Source of the DNA: Vogesella sp. LIG4
GTDB lineage: Bacteria > Pseudomonadota > Gammaproteobacteria > Burkholderiales > Chromobacteriaceae
Direction of reading: 5' to 3'
Length of the DNA stretch: 64,000 nt
Assembly: GCF_900090205.1 (NCBI RefSeq)
Contig: NZ_LT607802.1
Location: 3,103,970 to 3,167,969 of the forward strand
Shown here: positions 1 to 8,647 of the stretch, piece by piece
Layout of the letters: each line of letters begins with the position of its first letter
Position numbering within the stretch: position 1 is the stretch's first letter
The notes under the pieces: generated by a model
What the model was told of the DNA's origin: nothing
The model's database searches: none
The model's input: the letters and a program-made list of their open reading frames with translations, nothing else
Translations under genes and position numbers: made by a program

Positions 1-98
1 TACTGATTGGAGCGAATGCCATCTTCTTCCCCGGGTTCACTCTCATTCAGCAAGACAAAGCGGTGTGTTCCGCTGTCAAACAGATCAATATTTTGCAT
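1..98 (-). CDS. Probable oxygen-binding di-iron (MBL-fold/ODP-like) protein, N-terminal fragment
   Basis: Only the first 32 codons are in the window; the gene runs off the left edge. The ATG is at 98-96. The fragment contains LFDSGTHRFVLLNE and ends GIRSNQ, with the next codon beginning TA (Tyr possible). From memory this resembles the start of flavodiiron-like MBL-fold proteins (ODP/FprA-type), which often begin with an acidic 'DDGTH+F' strand and a 'TNQYL' strand. The ribosome site is weak, but the upstream DNA carries a perfect FNR-type box with a correctly spaced -10. Regulation by oxygen would fit an oxygen-binding protein. The frame is well supported by its context; the family call is tentative because the metal ligands lie outside the window. 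Confidence 0.5.
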   Translation of the reverse strand, partial: MQNIDLFDSGTHRFVLLNESEPGEEDGIRSNQ

Positions 99-132
99 GA
101 TTTTTTGAAGATCAGGATATTCAGTTGTTTGC

Positions 133-174
133 AATATATGGGATGCCCATCGGGCTTCGGTTGATCCAGATCAA
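133..174 (-). promoter_or_regulatory. FNR/ANR-type class II promoter
   Basis: TTGATCCAGATCAA at 161-174 is a perfect match to the FNR box TTGAT-N4-ATCAA. On the minus strand a TATATT -10 hexamer lies at 138-133. The centre-to-centre distance from box to -10 is about 32 bp, which is what a class II FNR promoter (box at -41.5) needs. It reads into the gene starting at 98, giving a leader of about 28 nt. Function is inferred from the match. Confidence 0.7.
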
Positions 175-494
175 ATCGAAATGCATGCCACCGCCGCTGT
201 GTCTTGCTGCTTTGCCGGGAATTACATGGCGCTATTTGCGGGCCATGCCGCATGGTGTGCGATAGGGTGATGCCTGTATTTCTGACTGGAGGGCTGGTGT
301 TTTACATGGGCTTGAGCCAGCCATGTAGTGGCATATCTGCTGCTGTTTTGCGCAAAGAAAAGCAAGCAGTAATTTTATGGGGACGAAAATCTGGTGCAGT
401 TTTTCGGGTTTTTAGGCGGGGATTTGGGAATTGATCGAGCGTGGCAAGCAATTGCCATTGCATCGTGTGGAGGGGCTGCGCTGGTATGGCCATC

Positions 495-532
495 AAGCCC
501 GGCCAGCAAATTATTTGCAGGCCGGCTTTTTT
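495..532 (+). terminator. Rho-independent terminator-like hairpin with no assigned upstream gene
   Basis: An interrupted stem pairs AGCC-GGCC with GGCCGGCT, closes over an inner GCAAAT/ATTTGC arm, and is followed by six T on the plus strand. No plus-strand gene is recognised upstream, so the transcript it would end is unknown. Confidence 0.5.
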
Positions 533-600
533 GTGCGGCCAGGTAAGTATTGTGCTGTTTCGCCGTGGCAGAAACAGTGAACACCGTGATGGTACGGTTT

Positions 601-2238
601 TCAGCAGCTGGTGGCGGCGTGGTGATTTTCTGTCGCGTTGTGATTTTCCGCCTTGAAAACCACCACGGTATTCCGCCCGCCTTTCTTGGCCTTGTACATG
701 GCCTCGTCGCCGAATCGCAATAGCTCCTGTGCATTGCCTGCATGGTCGGGGTAGGTCGCCACCCCAATACTGGATGAGATATTGAGTGCCAGACCATCTT
801 CCATCATGAATGGCTGATCCAGCAGGGTTCTGATGTGTTCGGCAACACCCACGGCAGCGTCGGTGGCGTCGATATTCTGCAACAGCACAACAAACTCGTC
901 GCCTCCAATGCGGGCAACGGTGTCCGTCTTGCGCAGGCATCTGCCGATTCGGTTCGCTACCTGTTTCAGCAGCCAGTCGCCGGTGTTGTGGCCATAAACG
1001 TCATTCACTGCCTTGAACTTGTCCAGGTCGATAAACAGCACCGCTATCCTGAGCCGTTCCGGACGTGCCTGGGCGATTGACTGCTCCAGGCGCTCATCCA
1101 GCAATCTGCGATTGGGGAGGTCGGTGACCTGGTCATGAAACGCCAGGTAGTCAAGCTTGTGTTGAATCTGCTTCTGTTCGGTAAGGTCGTAATTGACGCC
1201 GACCATGCGTAGCGGCTTACCCTGCGGGTCATAGGTGGTATGCGCTACTGCCTTGATATAGTGCACCGAGCCATCCGGCCAGATCACGCGGAATTCCGGC
1301 GCGTATGTCCGCTCCCCGCGCAGCGCGGCCTGTATTTCTTCCGTGACATAGGCTTTGTCATCCGGGTGGATGGCATTTGACCAGGTCTCGTAGGCTCCCG
1401 TGAAATTGTCTTCATGGATGCCGTAGAGCTTGTACATCACTTCATCCCAGATCAGTTGGCCATTTTCAATATCCCAGTCCCAGATACCGACAATGCCGGC
1501 CGAGGCGGCAGCCTCCAGGCGCTCCTTGGCATCAACCAGCGCTTTGGTGCGTTCAATAACCTGCTTTTCCACGCTCTCATAGGCGATTCTGGCGCGGTGT
1601 TCGGCAATGCTTTGCTGGGCAATCAGGGTGGCAAACCCTACCAGCATTTTCAGAATGGAGGGGAGTTTCTCTTCCGCTACAATCGGCACTTCGGATAGCG
1701 CCTTGAAATACCTGTCCGGATCAAAGCCGAACTGGTCGCACTGCGCTTCGAAATACGCCATGCTGGGCGGCTCAAGAAAAAACTGGCCGATAAACAGGTT
1801 GGCAATGTGCTGCCCTTCGATGACGATAGGCGATGCACAGTCAGTCAGGCCATTATGGCAGCGGTAAATGGCATAATTCTTGCCGTCACTCATGTGCCGC
1901 GACAGGCTTTTGTCGCTTTCCAGGCAGCGCTCAAGGGTTGTCGAATTGACGCGATGAAACTCCATGCACAGGCGCTGCCAGTTCGAGGATGATAAAACCC
2001 GGCCATTAAAGTCGATAATCGCAACCGGCAGCCCGACAACCTCCAGATAACTGGCAAATACTTCGTTCATCAGGCTGAAGTCGACCAGCTCTGCAAGGTT
2101 GAATGCGGAGTCGGGTGATTTTTCTTCTTGCGCCAAATCCAGATTCCACTTGGCAAATAGTGGATCCCGCATCTGTTTTAATTGGGATGGACGAACAAAG
2201 AATATGGGCTGCGGAGTGACTTGGGGCGAATTCGTCAT
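601..2238 (-). CDS. PocR-PAS-GGDEF diguanylate cyclase
   Basis: 545 aa. It probably makes cyclic di-GMP from two GTP in response to a ligand. Domains in order: a PocR-type sensory domain at about 45-215, with several Cys (RCHNGLTDCASP region) as in that family; a PAS domain at about 240-355 (GIWDWDI start, WPDGSVHYI core); and a GGDEF domain at about 365-525 with intact RIGGDEF near 445. An RKTD motif lies five residues before GGDEF, the classical RxxD inhibitory site, so product feedback is likely. There are no membrane segments, so it acts in the cytoplasm. PocR domains in known proteins bind small organic ligands; the ligand here is unknown. Both neighbours are separated by 0.5-0.6 kb, so it is transcribed alone. 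Confidence 0.9.
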   Translation of the reverse strand: MTNSPQVTPQPIFFVRPSQLKQMRDPLFAKWNLDLAQEEKSPDSAFNLAELVDFSLMNEVFASYLEVVGLPVAIIDFNGRVLSSSNWQRLCMEFHRVNSTTLERCLESDKSLSRHMSDGKNYAIYRCHNGLTDCASPIVIEGQHIANLFIGQFFLEPPSMAYFEAQCDQFGFDPDRYFKALSEVPIVAEEKLPSILKMLVGFATLIAQQSIAEHRARIAYESVEKQVIERTKALVDAKERLEAAASAGIVGIWDWDIENGQLIWDEVMYKLYGIHEDNFTGAYETWSNAIHPDDKAYVTEEIQAALRGERTYAPEFRVIWPDGSVHYIKAVAHTTYDPQGKPLRMVGVNYDLTEQKQIQHKLDYLAFHDQVTDLPNRRLLDERLEQSIAQARPERLRIAVLFIDLDKFKAVNDVYGHNTGDWLLKQVANRIGRCLRKTDTVARIGGDEFVVLLQNIDATDAAVGVAEHIRTLLDQPFMMEDGLALNISSSIGVATYPDHAGNAQELLRFGDEAMYKAKKGGRNTVVVFKAENHNATENHHAATSC

Positions 2239-2847
2239 GACTGAAGGCTACCTGACGAGTAAATGCAATTTCTCGGCAACAATAAATGTACGGCCGGCCT
2301 GGGGCCCGTTTGCCACACAGGCAAAAACAAGCTGACCGGGGCGCCTGGGCTTGTCCGCCACGCGAACACTTGATATCCGGTTCTTTAAGTGCCCGGCGCC
2401 GCCTGTTCAAGCTGATGCGTAGCTGCAAACCGGGCCAGCAAGGGCGAATTTGGCCACCGACAAGATTTGGCTGCAACCAGAATGCCTGCATTCTTGCATG
2501 CTTTTCGCTGCCAGGTTGCATAAATAGCGGCTGGTTCTGCTGTCGCCGCGTGCTGGCGCTGTCCGCAAGTGAAGGTGGGTCGAAGGTGGGTGGATAGTGC
2601 CAACGCTGTCGGCTGGCGTGGCGTTGCTGGCAGCAGCTTGCCCAGCGACAGGGTGGCGCCGGTGCTGGCTGGCGCTCGGCTCAGCGGGCGTGTTGCTGTG
2701 GGCTGTGCACGCCGTAACATGTTCGTAAAATTACATACTTATACTCAGTATCGAACATTTTTGTCGCATTCCTTATGTTGCGGCGCACAACAGTGCTCTA
2801 CAATGGCACCATCGTTTGGAAATGCAAAACTTCTTGGACTACTGAAA
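2239..2847. other. 0.6 kb intergenic region with tandem 10-mer and candidate promoter
   Basis: No convincing gene. It contains a tandem direct repeat GAAGGTGGGT at 2571-2580 and 2582-2591. An AT-rich stretch at about 2725-2815 probably holds the promoter of the small gene at 2848. The promoter of the minus-strand diguanylate cyclase must also lie in its left part, but I cannot point to convincing hexamers. Confidence 0.45.
2778..2804 (+). promoter_or_regulatory. Candidate sigma-70 promoter for the small gene at 2848
   Basis: TTGCGG at 2778-2783 and TACAAT at 2799-2804 with a 15 bp spacer, which is short. The -10 is good and the -35 moderate. It is placed 44 bp before the start codon in an AT-rich stretch. 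Confidence 0.35.
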
Positions 2848-3060
2848 ATGAAATACATTATCTCCAGCCTGCTGTCCCTGTTTACCCGTAACGAAGTACA
2901 GCCGGAACCGGGTTTCCGCGTGAATTACGCACCGTTTGGCCACGTACAGAAGTTTGACGGCACCGTTGTTGCCTGCGACCAGGCTCGCGGCGTACTGGTT
3001 GCCTGGCCGCGTGGCGGCGCTGACTGGCTGCCGAAAAACCATCTGTCGGTTATCTGCTAA
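2848..3060 (+). CDS. Small basic protein of unknown function
   Basis: 70 aa, starting at ATG 2848 and ending at TAA 3058-3060. It begins with a short hydrophobic stretch (YIISSLLSLF) followed by a soluble part with PGFRVNYAPFGHVQKFDG and a C-terminal Cys. I do not recognise a family. Coding nature is supported by the good codon pattern, an AT-rich upstream region with a possible promoter, and a compact terminator 24 bp after the stop. There is no clear Shine-Dalgarno, so the start is less certain than the frame. It is not in an operon with either neighbour. Confidence 0.7.
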   Translation: MKYIISSLLSLFTRNEVQPEPGFRVNYAPFGHVQKFDGTVVACDQARGVLVAWPRGGADWLPKNHLSVIC

Positions 3061-3083
3061 GCTTTTTCGCTTTGCAACATGTG

Positions 3084-3106
3084 GCCCGCCATTGTGCGGG
3101 CTTTTG
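3084..3106 (+). terminator. Rho-independent terminator after the small gene
   Basis: GCCCGC (3084-3089) pairs with GCGGGC (3096-3101), followed by TTTTG. Confidence 0.7.
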
Positions 3107-3183
3107 TCGTTTATGGGGCCGGCGCAGTGCCGGGTCCTGGTCGTGCCGGCATCACCGGGGCTGGCGCGACATCCGCACGACCC

Positions 3184-3210
3184 AAAAAAAAACGCGCACC
3201 GAAGTGCGCG
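3184..3210 (-). terminator. Rho-independent terminator of betA
   Basis: On the minus strand CGCGCAC, a TTCG tetraloop and GTGCGCG form a perfect 7 bp stem followed by nine T. It lies 20 bp beyond the betA stop. Confidence 0.9.
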
Positions 3211-3229
3211 CGGAGAGGGTTGAACAGGG

Positions 3230-4966
3230 TCAACGAATGCTTGCTGCCTTGGGTGGATACCACAGCAGCGGAGCACCGGTCTGGGTGTCGCTTGCGGCCA
3301 ACTTGAGCGGCTGGCGGCCGGCGACAAAGTAGGGTGCCTGCGAGCGTGCCAGCGGCGCGCGGCCGCGGATACGGTCGGCGATCTTCTCCGCCATCATGAT
3401 GGTGGGCGCGTTGAGGTTGCCGGTCACCACCTGCGGCATGATGGAGGCGTCCACCACGCGCAGGCCGGACAGACCATGCACGCGGCCTTCGTTGTCCACC
3501 ACTGCCATCGGGTCGCTGGCATCGCCCATCTTGCAGGTGCAGGACGGATGCAGCGCGGTCTCGGCGTGTTCACGTACGAAGGCGTCGATCTCTGCATCGC
3601 TCTTGATCATCATGCCCGGCTTGATTTCCTTGCCGCGGAATTCGTCCATGGCACGCTGGGCGATGATCTCGCGGGTGATGCGCACCCCGGCGCGGAATTC
3701 CTGCCAGTCGATATCGTGCGCCATGTAGTTGAAGCGCAGGATGGGATGGTCGCGCGGGTCGCAGCTCTTCAGTTTGATGGTGCCGGTGCTGGGCGAGCGC
3801 ATGGAGCCGACGTGGCACTGGAAGCCATGCGCCTTCACCGGGTTGCTGCCGTCGTAGTTCATTGCCAGCGGAATGAAGTGGTATTGCAGGTTGGGCCAGG
3901 CGAACTGCTCGCTGCTGCGGATGAAGCCGCCGGCCTCAAAGTGGTTGCTGGCGCCGATGCCGGTGCCGCGCAGATACCATTCGATGCCGATCGGCGGCTT
4001 GTTCCACCATTGCAGCGATGGGTATAGCGATACCGGCTTGAGGCATTCGTACTGCAGGTACATTTCCAGGTGATCCTGCAGGTTTTCGCCCACGCCGGGC
4101 AGGTGCGCCACGCTGTTGATGCCCATGGCGCGCAGCTCGTCGGCATTGCCCACGCCGGAGCGCAGCAGCAGCTGCGGCGAGGCGATGGCGCCATTGCTGA
4201 CGATCACTTCGCGGCTGGCATAGGCCTCGTGCCAGCTGCCGCCCTGCAGATAGCTCACGCCAATGGCGCGCTTGCCGTCGAACAGGATACGGTCGGCCAG
4301 CGCGCGGGTTTTCACCTGCAGGGTCGGCCGCTGGCGCGCGGTGTCCAGGTAGGCCAGCGAGGTGCTGCAGCGGCGGCCGTCGGCGGTGGTGGTACGGTCC
4401 ATCGGGCCGAAGCCTTCCTGGCGGTAGCCGTTCAGGTCGTCGGTGCGCGGGTAGCCGGCCTGCTCGCTGGAGGCCACGAAGGCAGCGAACAGCGGCGAGA
4501 TATCGGCTTTGGGCGTGGTGACATGCAGCGGGCCGCTGTCGCCGTGGAAATCGTTGCCGCCCTTGTCATAGGTTTCCGCCTTGCGGAAATAGGGCAGGCA
4601 GTCGCGGTAGCTCCAGTCTTCCAGCCCCTTGTTGCTGGCCCAGTTGTCGTAGTCCATGGCATTGCCGCGGATGTAGACCATGCCGTTGATCAGCGATGAG
4701 CCGCCCAGGCCCTTGCCGCGGCCCTGGGTCATGATGCGGTTGCCCATGTGCGGCTCGGGCTGGGTGGTGTAGGCCCAGTTATAGGTCTTGCCCTGCAGCG
4801 GGTAGGCCAGCGCCGCCGGCATCTGGGTGCGCCAGTCCAGGCGCCAGTCCGGGCCGCCTGCTTCCAGCAGCAGCACGCTGACATCGGCATCTTCCGTCAG
4901 GCGTGCGGCCAGCACACAGCCGGCTGAGCCGGCACCGACGATGATGTAGTCGAATTCCTGTTTCAT
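3230..4966 (-). CDS. betA: Choline dehydrogenase
   Basis: 578 aa GMC-family flavoprotein that oxidises choline to betaine aldehyde. The N-terminal FAD-binding motif VGAGSAG is at about 10-16, followed by LLLEAGG. GMC signatures are visible ([20 protein letters not shown], the [17 protein letters not shown] stretch, and near the C terminus HPSCTCKMG and [11 protein letters not shown]). It is slightly longer than the usual 550-565 aa because of a C-terminal tail after RIRGRAPL, in which a GTTGGCCGCA copy encodes Leu-Ala-Ala. Its start has AAGAGAAC at ribosome-site distance. It lies 120 bp downstream of betB on the same strand, and the two very likely form an operon. No betI or choline transporter gene is in the window. 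Confidence 0.93.
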   Translation of the reverse strand: MKQEFDYIIVGAGSAGCVLAARLTEDADVSVLLLEAGGPDWRLDWRTQMPAALAYPLQGKTYNWAYTTQPEPHMGNRIMTQGRGKGLGGSSLINGMVYIRGNAMDYDNWASNKGLEDWSYRDCLPYFRKAETYDKGGNDFHGDSGPLHVTTPKADISPLFAAFVASSEQAGYPRTDDLNGYRQEGFGPMDRTTTADGRRCSTSLAYLDTARQRPTLQVKTRALADRILFDGKRAIGVSYLQGGSWHEAYASREVIVSNGAIASPQLLLRSGVGNADELRAMGINSVAHLPGVGENLQDHLEMYLQYECLKPVSLYPSLQWWNKPPIGIEWYLRGTGIGASNHFEAGGFIRSSEQFAWPNLQYHFIPLAMNYDGSNPVKAHGFQCHVGSMRSPSTGTIKLKSCDPRDHPILRFNYMAHDIDWQEFRAGVRITREIIAQRAMDEFRGKEIKPGMMIKSDAEIDAFVREHAETALHPSCTCKMGDASDPMAVVDNEGRVHGLSGLRVVDASIMPQVVTGNLNAPTIMMAEKIADRIRGRAPLARSQAPYFVAGRQPLKLAASDTQTGAPLLWYPPKAASIR

Positions 4967-5086
4967 GACCGTTCTCTTGCGGCTGCGCCGCGTTCAGGGT
5001 GGGCGGACATTGCGGTAACCGGCACGAGCGCGCCCGCCGCGGAAGGTTGGCCGCAGCGGGCGAGCGGGGCGCCGGGTGTGTGCGTC

Positions 5087-6550
5087 TTACTCGTACGGGC
5101 AGGCTACGCCGCTCAACTCCACGTACACACTCTTGAGCTGGGTGTAGTAGTCCAGCGTGGCCAGGCTGTTCTCGTGGCCGATGCCGGATTCCTTCAGCCC
5201 GCCGAACGGCATTTCGATCGGCGTGATGTTGTAGTTGTTGATCCAGCATACGCCGGCCTGCAGTTTTTCCACCATGCGGTGGCCGCGTGCCAGGTCACGG
5301 GTGAACACGCCGGCGGCCAGGCCCAGGCGGGTGTCGTTGGCGCGTGCCAGCACCTCGGCCTCGTCCTTGAACTTCAGCACCGACATTACCGGGCCGAAGA
5401 TTTCCTCGCGCACGATGCTCATCTCGTCGTGGCAACCGGCAAAGATGGTGGGGGCAACGAAGTTGCCGCCCTCGCAGCCCGGTACTTCCACGCGGTGACC
5501 ACCGGCCAGCAGGCTGGCGCCTTCGGCGATGCCCTGTTCGATGTAGCGCAGTACGGTGGCGGCGTGGTCGCCGGAAATCTGCGCACCCACCTGGGTGTCC
5601 GGCAGCAGCGGGTCGCCGATCTTCAGCTTGCGGGTGCGGGCCACCAGTTTTTCCAGGAAGGCATCGTGAATGGCCTCGTGCACGAACACGCGGGTGCCGT
5701 TGGTGCAGATTTCGCCCTGGGTGTAGAAGTTGGCCAGCATGGCGGCGGAAACCGCCTGGTCCAGGTCGGCATCATCGAAGATGATCAGCGGCGATTTGCC
5801 GCCCAGCTCCATGGTGACGCGCTTCAGCGTCTTGGCGGCATCGGCCATGATGGCCTTGCCGGTTTCCACCGAGCCAGTCACCGATACCTTGGCCACGTCC
5901 GGGTGGGCAATCAGCTGGCGCGCCGGTTTGGAGCTGCCCAGGATCACGTTGAACACGCCGTCCGGCACGCCGGCTTCGGTGTAGATCTTGGCCAGTTCGA
6001 TAGCGCTCATCGGGGTGAGCGAGGCCGGTTTGTAGATCATGGCATTGCCGCAGGCCAGCGCCGGGGCGGATTTCCAGCAGGCGATCTGGATCGGGTAGTT
6101 CCAGGCGCCAATGCCCAGGCACACGCCCAGCGGTTCGCGGCGGGTGTAGGCGAAGGCGCCCTTGAGTGCGAACTGCTGGCCATGGATGCTGGCAGCCAGG
6201 CCGCCGAAGTATTCCACGCAGTCGGCGCCGGACATTACGTCCACCACCTCGGCCTCCTGGATAGGTTTGCCGTTGTCGCGCACTTCCAGCAGCGCCAGCT
6301 CGGCGTTGCGTTCCCGCAGCAGCTGCGCCGCACGGTTGAGGATGCGGCCGCGCTCGGCGCCGCTCATTGCCGACCAGACGGCAAAACCCTGCTTGGCGGC
6401 CTCTACGGCCAGCGCCACTTCGTCGTCGCCGGCCTGCTGCACGCGGCACAGCACCTTGCCGGTGGCCGGTTCGATATTGTCGAGCAACGGCAGTGCCGGA
6501 TTATCGATACTGCGGCCGCCGATATAACTGCACAGAATGGGGGTGTTCAC
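5087..6550 (-). CDS. betB: Betaine aldehyde dehydrogenase
   Basis: 487 aa NAD(P)-dependent aldehyde dehydrogenase that converts betaine aldehyde to glycine betaine. ALDH hallmarks are present: IGAWNYPIQIACWKSAPAL, the catalytic Glu in MELGGKSP at about 250, the nucleophile Cys in GEICTNGTR at about 284, and EEIFGPVMSV. I chose GTG at 6550-6548 because GAGGAGA lies just upstream and the protein then starts NTPILCSYIGGR, like BetB proteins. The open frame continues upstream without family similarity. It is the first gene of betB-betA and is divergent from purU across a 304 bp gap. Confidence 0.93.
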   Translation of the reverse strand: MNTPILCSYIGGRSIDNPALPLLDNIEPATGKVLCRVQQAGDDEVALAVEAAKQGFAVWSAMSGAERGRILNRAAQLLRERNAELALLEVRDNGKPIQEAEVVDVMSGADCVEYFGGLAASIHGQQFALKGAFAYTRREPLGVCLGIGAWNYPIQIACWKSAPALACGNAMIYKPASLTPMSAIELAKIYTEAGVPDGVFNVILGSSKPARQLIAHPDVAKVSVTGSVETGKAIMADAAKTLKRVTMELGGKSPLIIFDDADLDQAVSAAMLANFYTQGEICTNGTRVFVHEAIHDAFLEKLVARTRKLKIGDPLLPDTQVGAQISGDHAATVLRYIEQGIAEGASLLAGGHRVEVPGCEGGNFVAPTIFAGCHDEMSIVREEIFGPVMSVLKFKDEAEVLARANDTRLGLAAGVFTRDLARGHRMVEKLQAGVCWINNYNITPIEMPFGGLKESGIGHENSLATLDYYTQLKSVYVELSGVACPYE

Positions 6551-6854
6551 GTCGTCTCCTCGCTTGTCGCCCAGGCTATGCCGGCATTGGGCCATGTTGG
6601 CCGCATGGCGTCCTGTCTGTTTCCGACATCTACCCATGTCGGCGCGACCAGCGCTAATGTCCAGAAAAGGCCAGCCCGTGACGGCTGGCGACCAGTCGCG
6701 CCGTGGGCTGGGCGCTAAGGTTAGCCGTATCGAGCCTGTTGCTGGTTTTTTTACGTTGTAGCCGGCCCACCGGGCCTGCGCAGCTGCCATAAAGATCATG
6801 AACAGGCTCATGGCCCGCATCGGGCGACATGACGCACACAAGAGGAGATCACCC
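6551..6854. other. Divergent betB/purU intergenic region
   Basis: 304 bp with no gene. It should contain promoters for betB (minus) and purU (plus). Visible elements are one GTTGGCCGCA copy at 6596-6605 and a hairpin GCCAGCC/GGCTGGC at about 6670-6690. I see no convincing operator palindrome of BetI type. Confidence 0.5.
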
Positions 6855-7715
6855 ATGAGCGCATCCCACCGCTACACGCTGACCTGCACCTGTCGCAGCG
6901 GCCCGGGCCAGGTGGCCCGCATCTCCCAGTTGCTGGATCAGCAGCACTGCTATATCGACGAGCTGGCGGTGTTTGACGACCAGGAAACCGAGCGCTTCTT
7001 CGTGCGCAGTACCTTTCATGCGCTGGATGGCGTATTCACCGAAGCCGGCCTGCGCGAGGGCCTGGCCGGCCTGACCGAACAGGGCGTGGTGGAATGGAAC
7101 CTGCACGACAGCCGCGTGCGCCCGCGCGTGCTGATCATGGTGTCCAAACTGGACCACTGCCTGAACGACCTGCTGTACCGCCGCAAGATGGGCGACCTGG
7201 ACATGGACGTGGTGGCGGTGGTGTCCAACCATCCGGACCTGGAGCCGATTGCCCGCAGCTACGGCATTCCCTACCACCATCTGCCGCTGACGGCGGACAC
7301 CAAGCCGCAGCAGGAAGCGGCGCTGCTGGCGCTGGTGGAATCCACCGGTGCCGAGCTGGTGGTGCTGGCGCGCTATATGCAGGTGCTGTCGCAAGAAACC
7401 TCGCGCCTGTTCGCCGGCCGCGCCATCAATATCCATCACTCCTTCCTGCCCGGCTTCAAGGGTGCCAAGCCCTACCACCAGGCGCATGCGCGCGGGGTGA
7501 AGCTGATCGGCGCCACCGCGCACTACGTTACCGACGATCTGGACGAAGGCCCGATCATTGAACAGGTGGTGGAGCGGGTGGATCACGCGCACAGCGCCGA
7601 GCAGCTGCTCACTGTGGGGCGTGACATGGAGTGCCTGGCACTGGCGCGCGCGGTACGCTTCCACCTGGAGCGGCGCGTGTTCCTCAACGGCAACCGCACC
7701 GTGGTGCTGCGCTGA
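6855..7715 (+). CDS. purU: Formyltetrahydrofolate deformylase
   Basis: 286 aa, the usual PurU length. It hydrolyses 10-formyl-THF to THF and formate. An N-terminal ACT domain (about 7-85) precedes a formyltransferase-fold domain with INIHHSFLPGFKGA (Asn near 192, His near 194) and VTDDLDEGPII (Asp near 227), the catalytic triad of this fold. The ATG at 6855 has AGGAGATC 7 nt before it and matches the family N terminus. The position next to betAB makes sense: demethylation of betaine loads one-carbon units onto THF, and PurU can release the excess as formate. It is followed by a double hairpin. Confidence 0.94.
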   Translation: MSASHRYTLTCTCRSGPGQVARISQLLDQQHCYIDELAVFDDQETERFFVRSTFHALDGVFTEAGLREGLAGLTEQGVVEWNLHDSRVRPRVLIMVSKLDHCLNDLLYRRKMGDLDMDVVAVVSNHPDLEPIARSYGIPYHHLPLTADTKPQQEAALLALVESTGAELVVLARYMQVLSQETSRLFAGRAINIHHSFLPGFKGAKPYHQAHARGVKLIGATAHYVTDDLDEGPIIEQVVERVDHAHSAEQLLTVGRDMECLALARAVRFHLERRVFLNGNRTVVLR

Positions 7716-7737
7716 GCGGAAGCTTCGGCAGGTAGTA

Positions 7738-7771
7738 AAAGGTTGGCCGCACGTTTGTGCGGCCAACCTTT
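7738..7771 (+). terminator. Terminator built from an inverted pair of GTTGGCCGCA
   Basis: AAAGGTTGGCCGCAC (7738-7752) pairs perfectly over 15 bp with 7757-7771 across a GTTT loop. Each arm contains one exact 10-mer. The T-run is short, but the flanking A/T pairs extend the stem in both directions, so it may serve both strands. Confidence 0.8.
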
Positions 7772-7773
7772 AT

Positions 7774-7810
7774 CGACAAGGCCCTTTCGCCAGGCGGAAG
7801 GGCCTTGTCG
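7774..7810. repeat. Second long hairpin after purU
   Basis: CGACAAGGCCCTT (7774-7786) pairs perfectly with 7798-7810 across an 11 base loop. It has no T-run. It stands only 2 bp after the preceding hairpin, in the convergent gap between purU and the carbonic anhydrase, and is likely a back-up bidirectional terminator. Confidence 0.6.
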
Positions 7811-7872
7811 CGTAAACGGCAGGGCGCCGATTCAATCGCGCTGCCAGCAGCCCGGGCGGGCGCTTCGGGTGA

Positions 7873-8532
7873 TCAGGCTGCCGCGGTCTGCCGCGGCTGC
7901 AGCGGGCACACCAGTGGCACGAAGGCCTGGCCGGCGGCGTCGTAGCCCCACAGTGCGCCATCGTTGAGGTCGAAGAACCAGCCATCCAGTACCAGCTCGC
8001 CGGCCGCCACTTTCTGCGCCAGCCACGGGTAGGACAGCAGATTGTCCAGCGACACCATGATGGCGGCCTGCTCGCAGCGGCGCAGGCGCTGCGCCTCGTC
8101 CTCGTGGCCGTAGCGGCGGTAGACGAAATCGCGTGCCGGCGCAGCGATATCCAGCCAGCGGGTGAGGGCGCTGTCCTGTGGCGTACTGCGCTGCATCAGC
8201 GCGCGGATGCCGCCGCAGCCAGCGTGACCCATCACGATGATGCGCTCCACCTGCAGGTTGAGCACGGCGAATTCCAGCGCCGCCGCCACGCTGGCGTGCA
8301 GGTTGCCGGCATCGTAGGGCGGCACCAGGTTGGCCACGTTGCGCACCACGAACATCTCGCCAGGCTGGCTGCTCATCAGAGCCGGCGGGTGCACGCGCGA
8401 ATCGCAGCAGCCTATCACCAGCGTGGCCGGGCTCTGGCCGTGGCGCAGCGATTCGTACAGATTGTGTTCCGGGGAAAAATAGTCTTGCTGAAAGCGGCGG
8501 AAGCCTTCCAGCAGCGGTTCGACCGAGTTCAT
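7873..8532 (-). CDS. Beta-class carbonic anhydrase
   Basis: 219 aa. It catalyses reversible CO2 hydration with a zinc held by Cys (in GCCDSRV, about residue 43), His and Cys (GHAGCGG, about 103 and 106); the Asp-Arg pair of CDSR is also present. The length and the MFVVRNVANLVPP block fit beta carbonic anhydrases of the Can/CynT kind. The start at 8532 (MNSVEPLLEGF) was chosen from the family N terminus; the frame is open further upstream. No signal peptide, so it is cytoplasmic. Its stop faces the purU terminator region and it lies downstream of moaA, from which a hairpin separates it. Confidence 0.9.
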   Translation of the reverse strand: MNSVEPLLEGFRRFQQDYFSPEHNLYESLRHGQSPATLVIGCCDSRVHPPALMSSQPGEMFVVRNVANLVPPYDAGNLHASVAAALEFAVLNLQVERIIVMGHAGCGGIRALMQRSTPQDSALTRWLDIAAPARDFVYRRYGHEDEAQRLRRCEQAAIMVSLDNLLSYPWLAQKVAAGELVLDGWFFDLNDGALWGYDAAGQAFVPLVCPLQPRQTAAA

Positions 8533-8615
8533 GATGCGGCTCGCTTCAAGGTTCTGGTGCAGCCGGTCTCGTGGCGGAGCGAAACCGGCTGCAGCAGAGC
8601 CCGACGCCGGCAAGG

Positions 8616-8639
8616 GTTGGCCGCAGGCTTGCGGCCAAC
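8616..8639 (-). terminator. Inverted GTTGGCCGCA pair downstream of moaA
   Basis: The 10-mer at 8616-8625 and its complement at 8630-8639 form a 10 bp stem with a 4 base loop. It sits 8 bp after the moaA stop and 84 bp before the carbonic anhydrase start, consistent with a moaA terminator, although no T-run follows. Confidence 0.6.
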
Positions 8640-8647
8640 GGGGCGCG

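Larger units (their letters stand above)
99..600. other. Gene-poor, AT-richer 0.5 kb region
   Basis: Between the left-edge gene and the 3' end of the diguanylate cyclase I see no convincing coding frame. The short frames present lack ribosome sites and family-like sequence. Base composition is lower in GC than the flanks. It holds the FNR-type promoter at 133-174 and a plus-strand terminator-like hairpin at 495-532. Confidence 0.5.

Noticed and set aside
204..434. A 76 codon plus-strand frame in the left gene-poor region.
   Set aside because: No ribosome site at its ATG, no family-like sequence, overlaps nothing convincing; kept only as a possibility in a finding.
5078..6718. A 546 codon plus-strand frame opposite betB.
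   Set aside because: Antisense of BetB, which has all catalytic motifs. No independent support.
6551..6854. A riboswitch upstream of purU or betB.
   Set aside because: Only a short hairpin is visible; no conserved riboswitch core was recognised.
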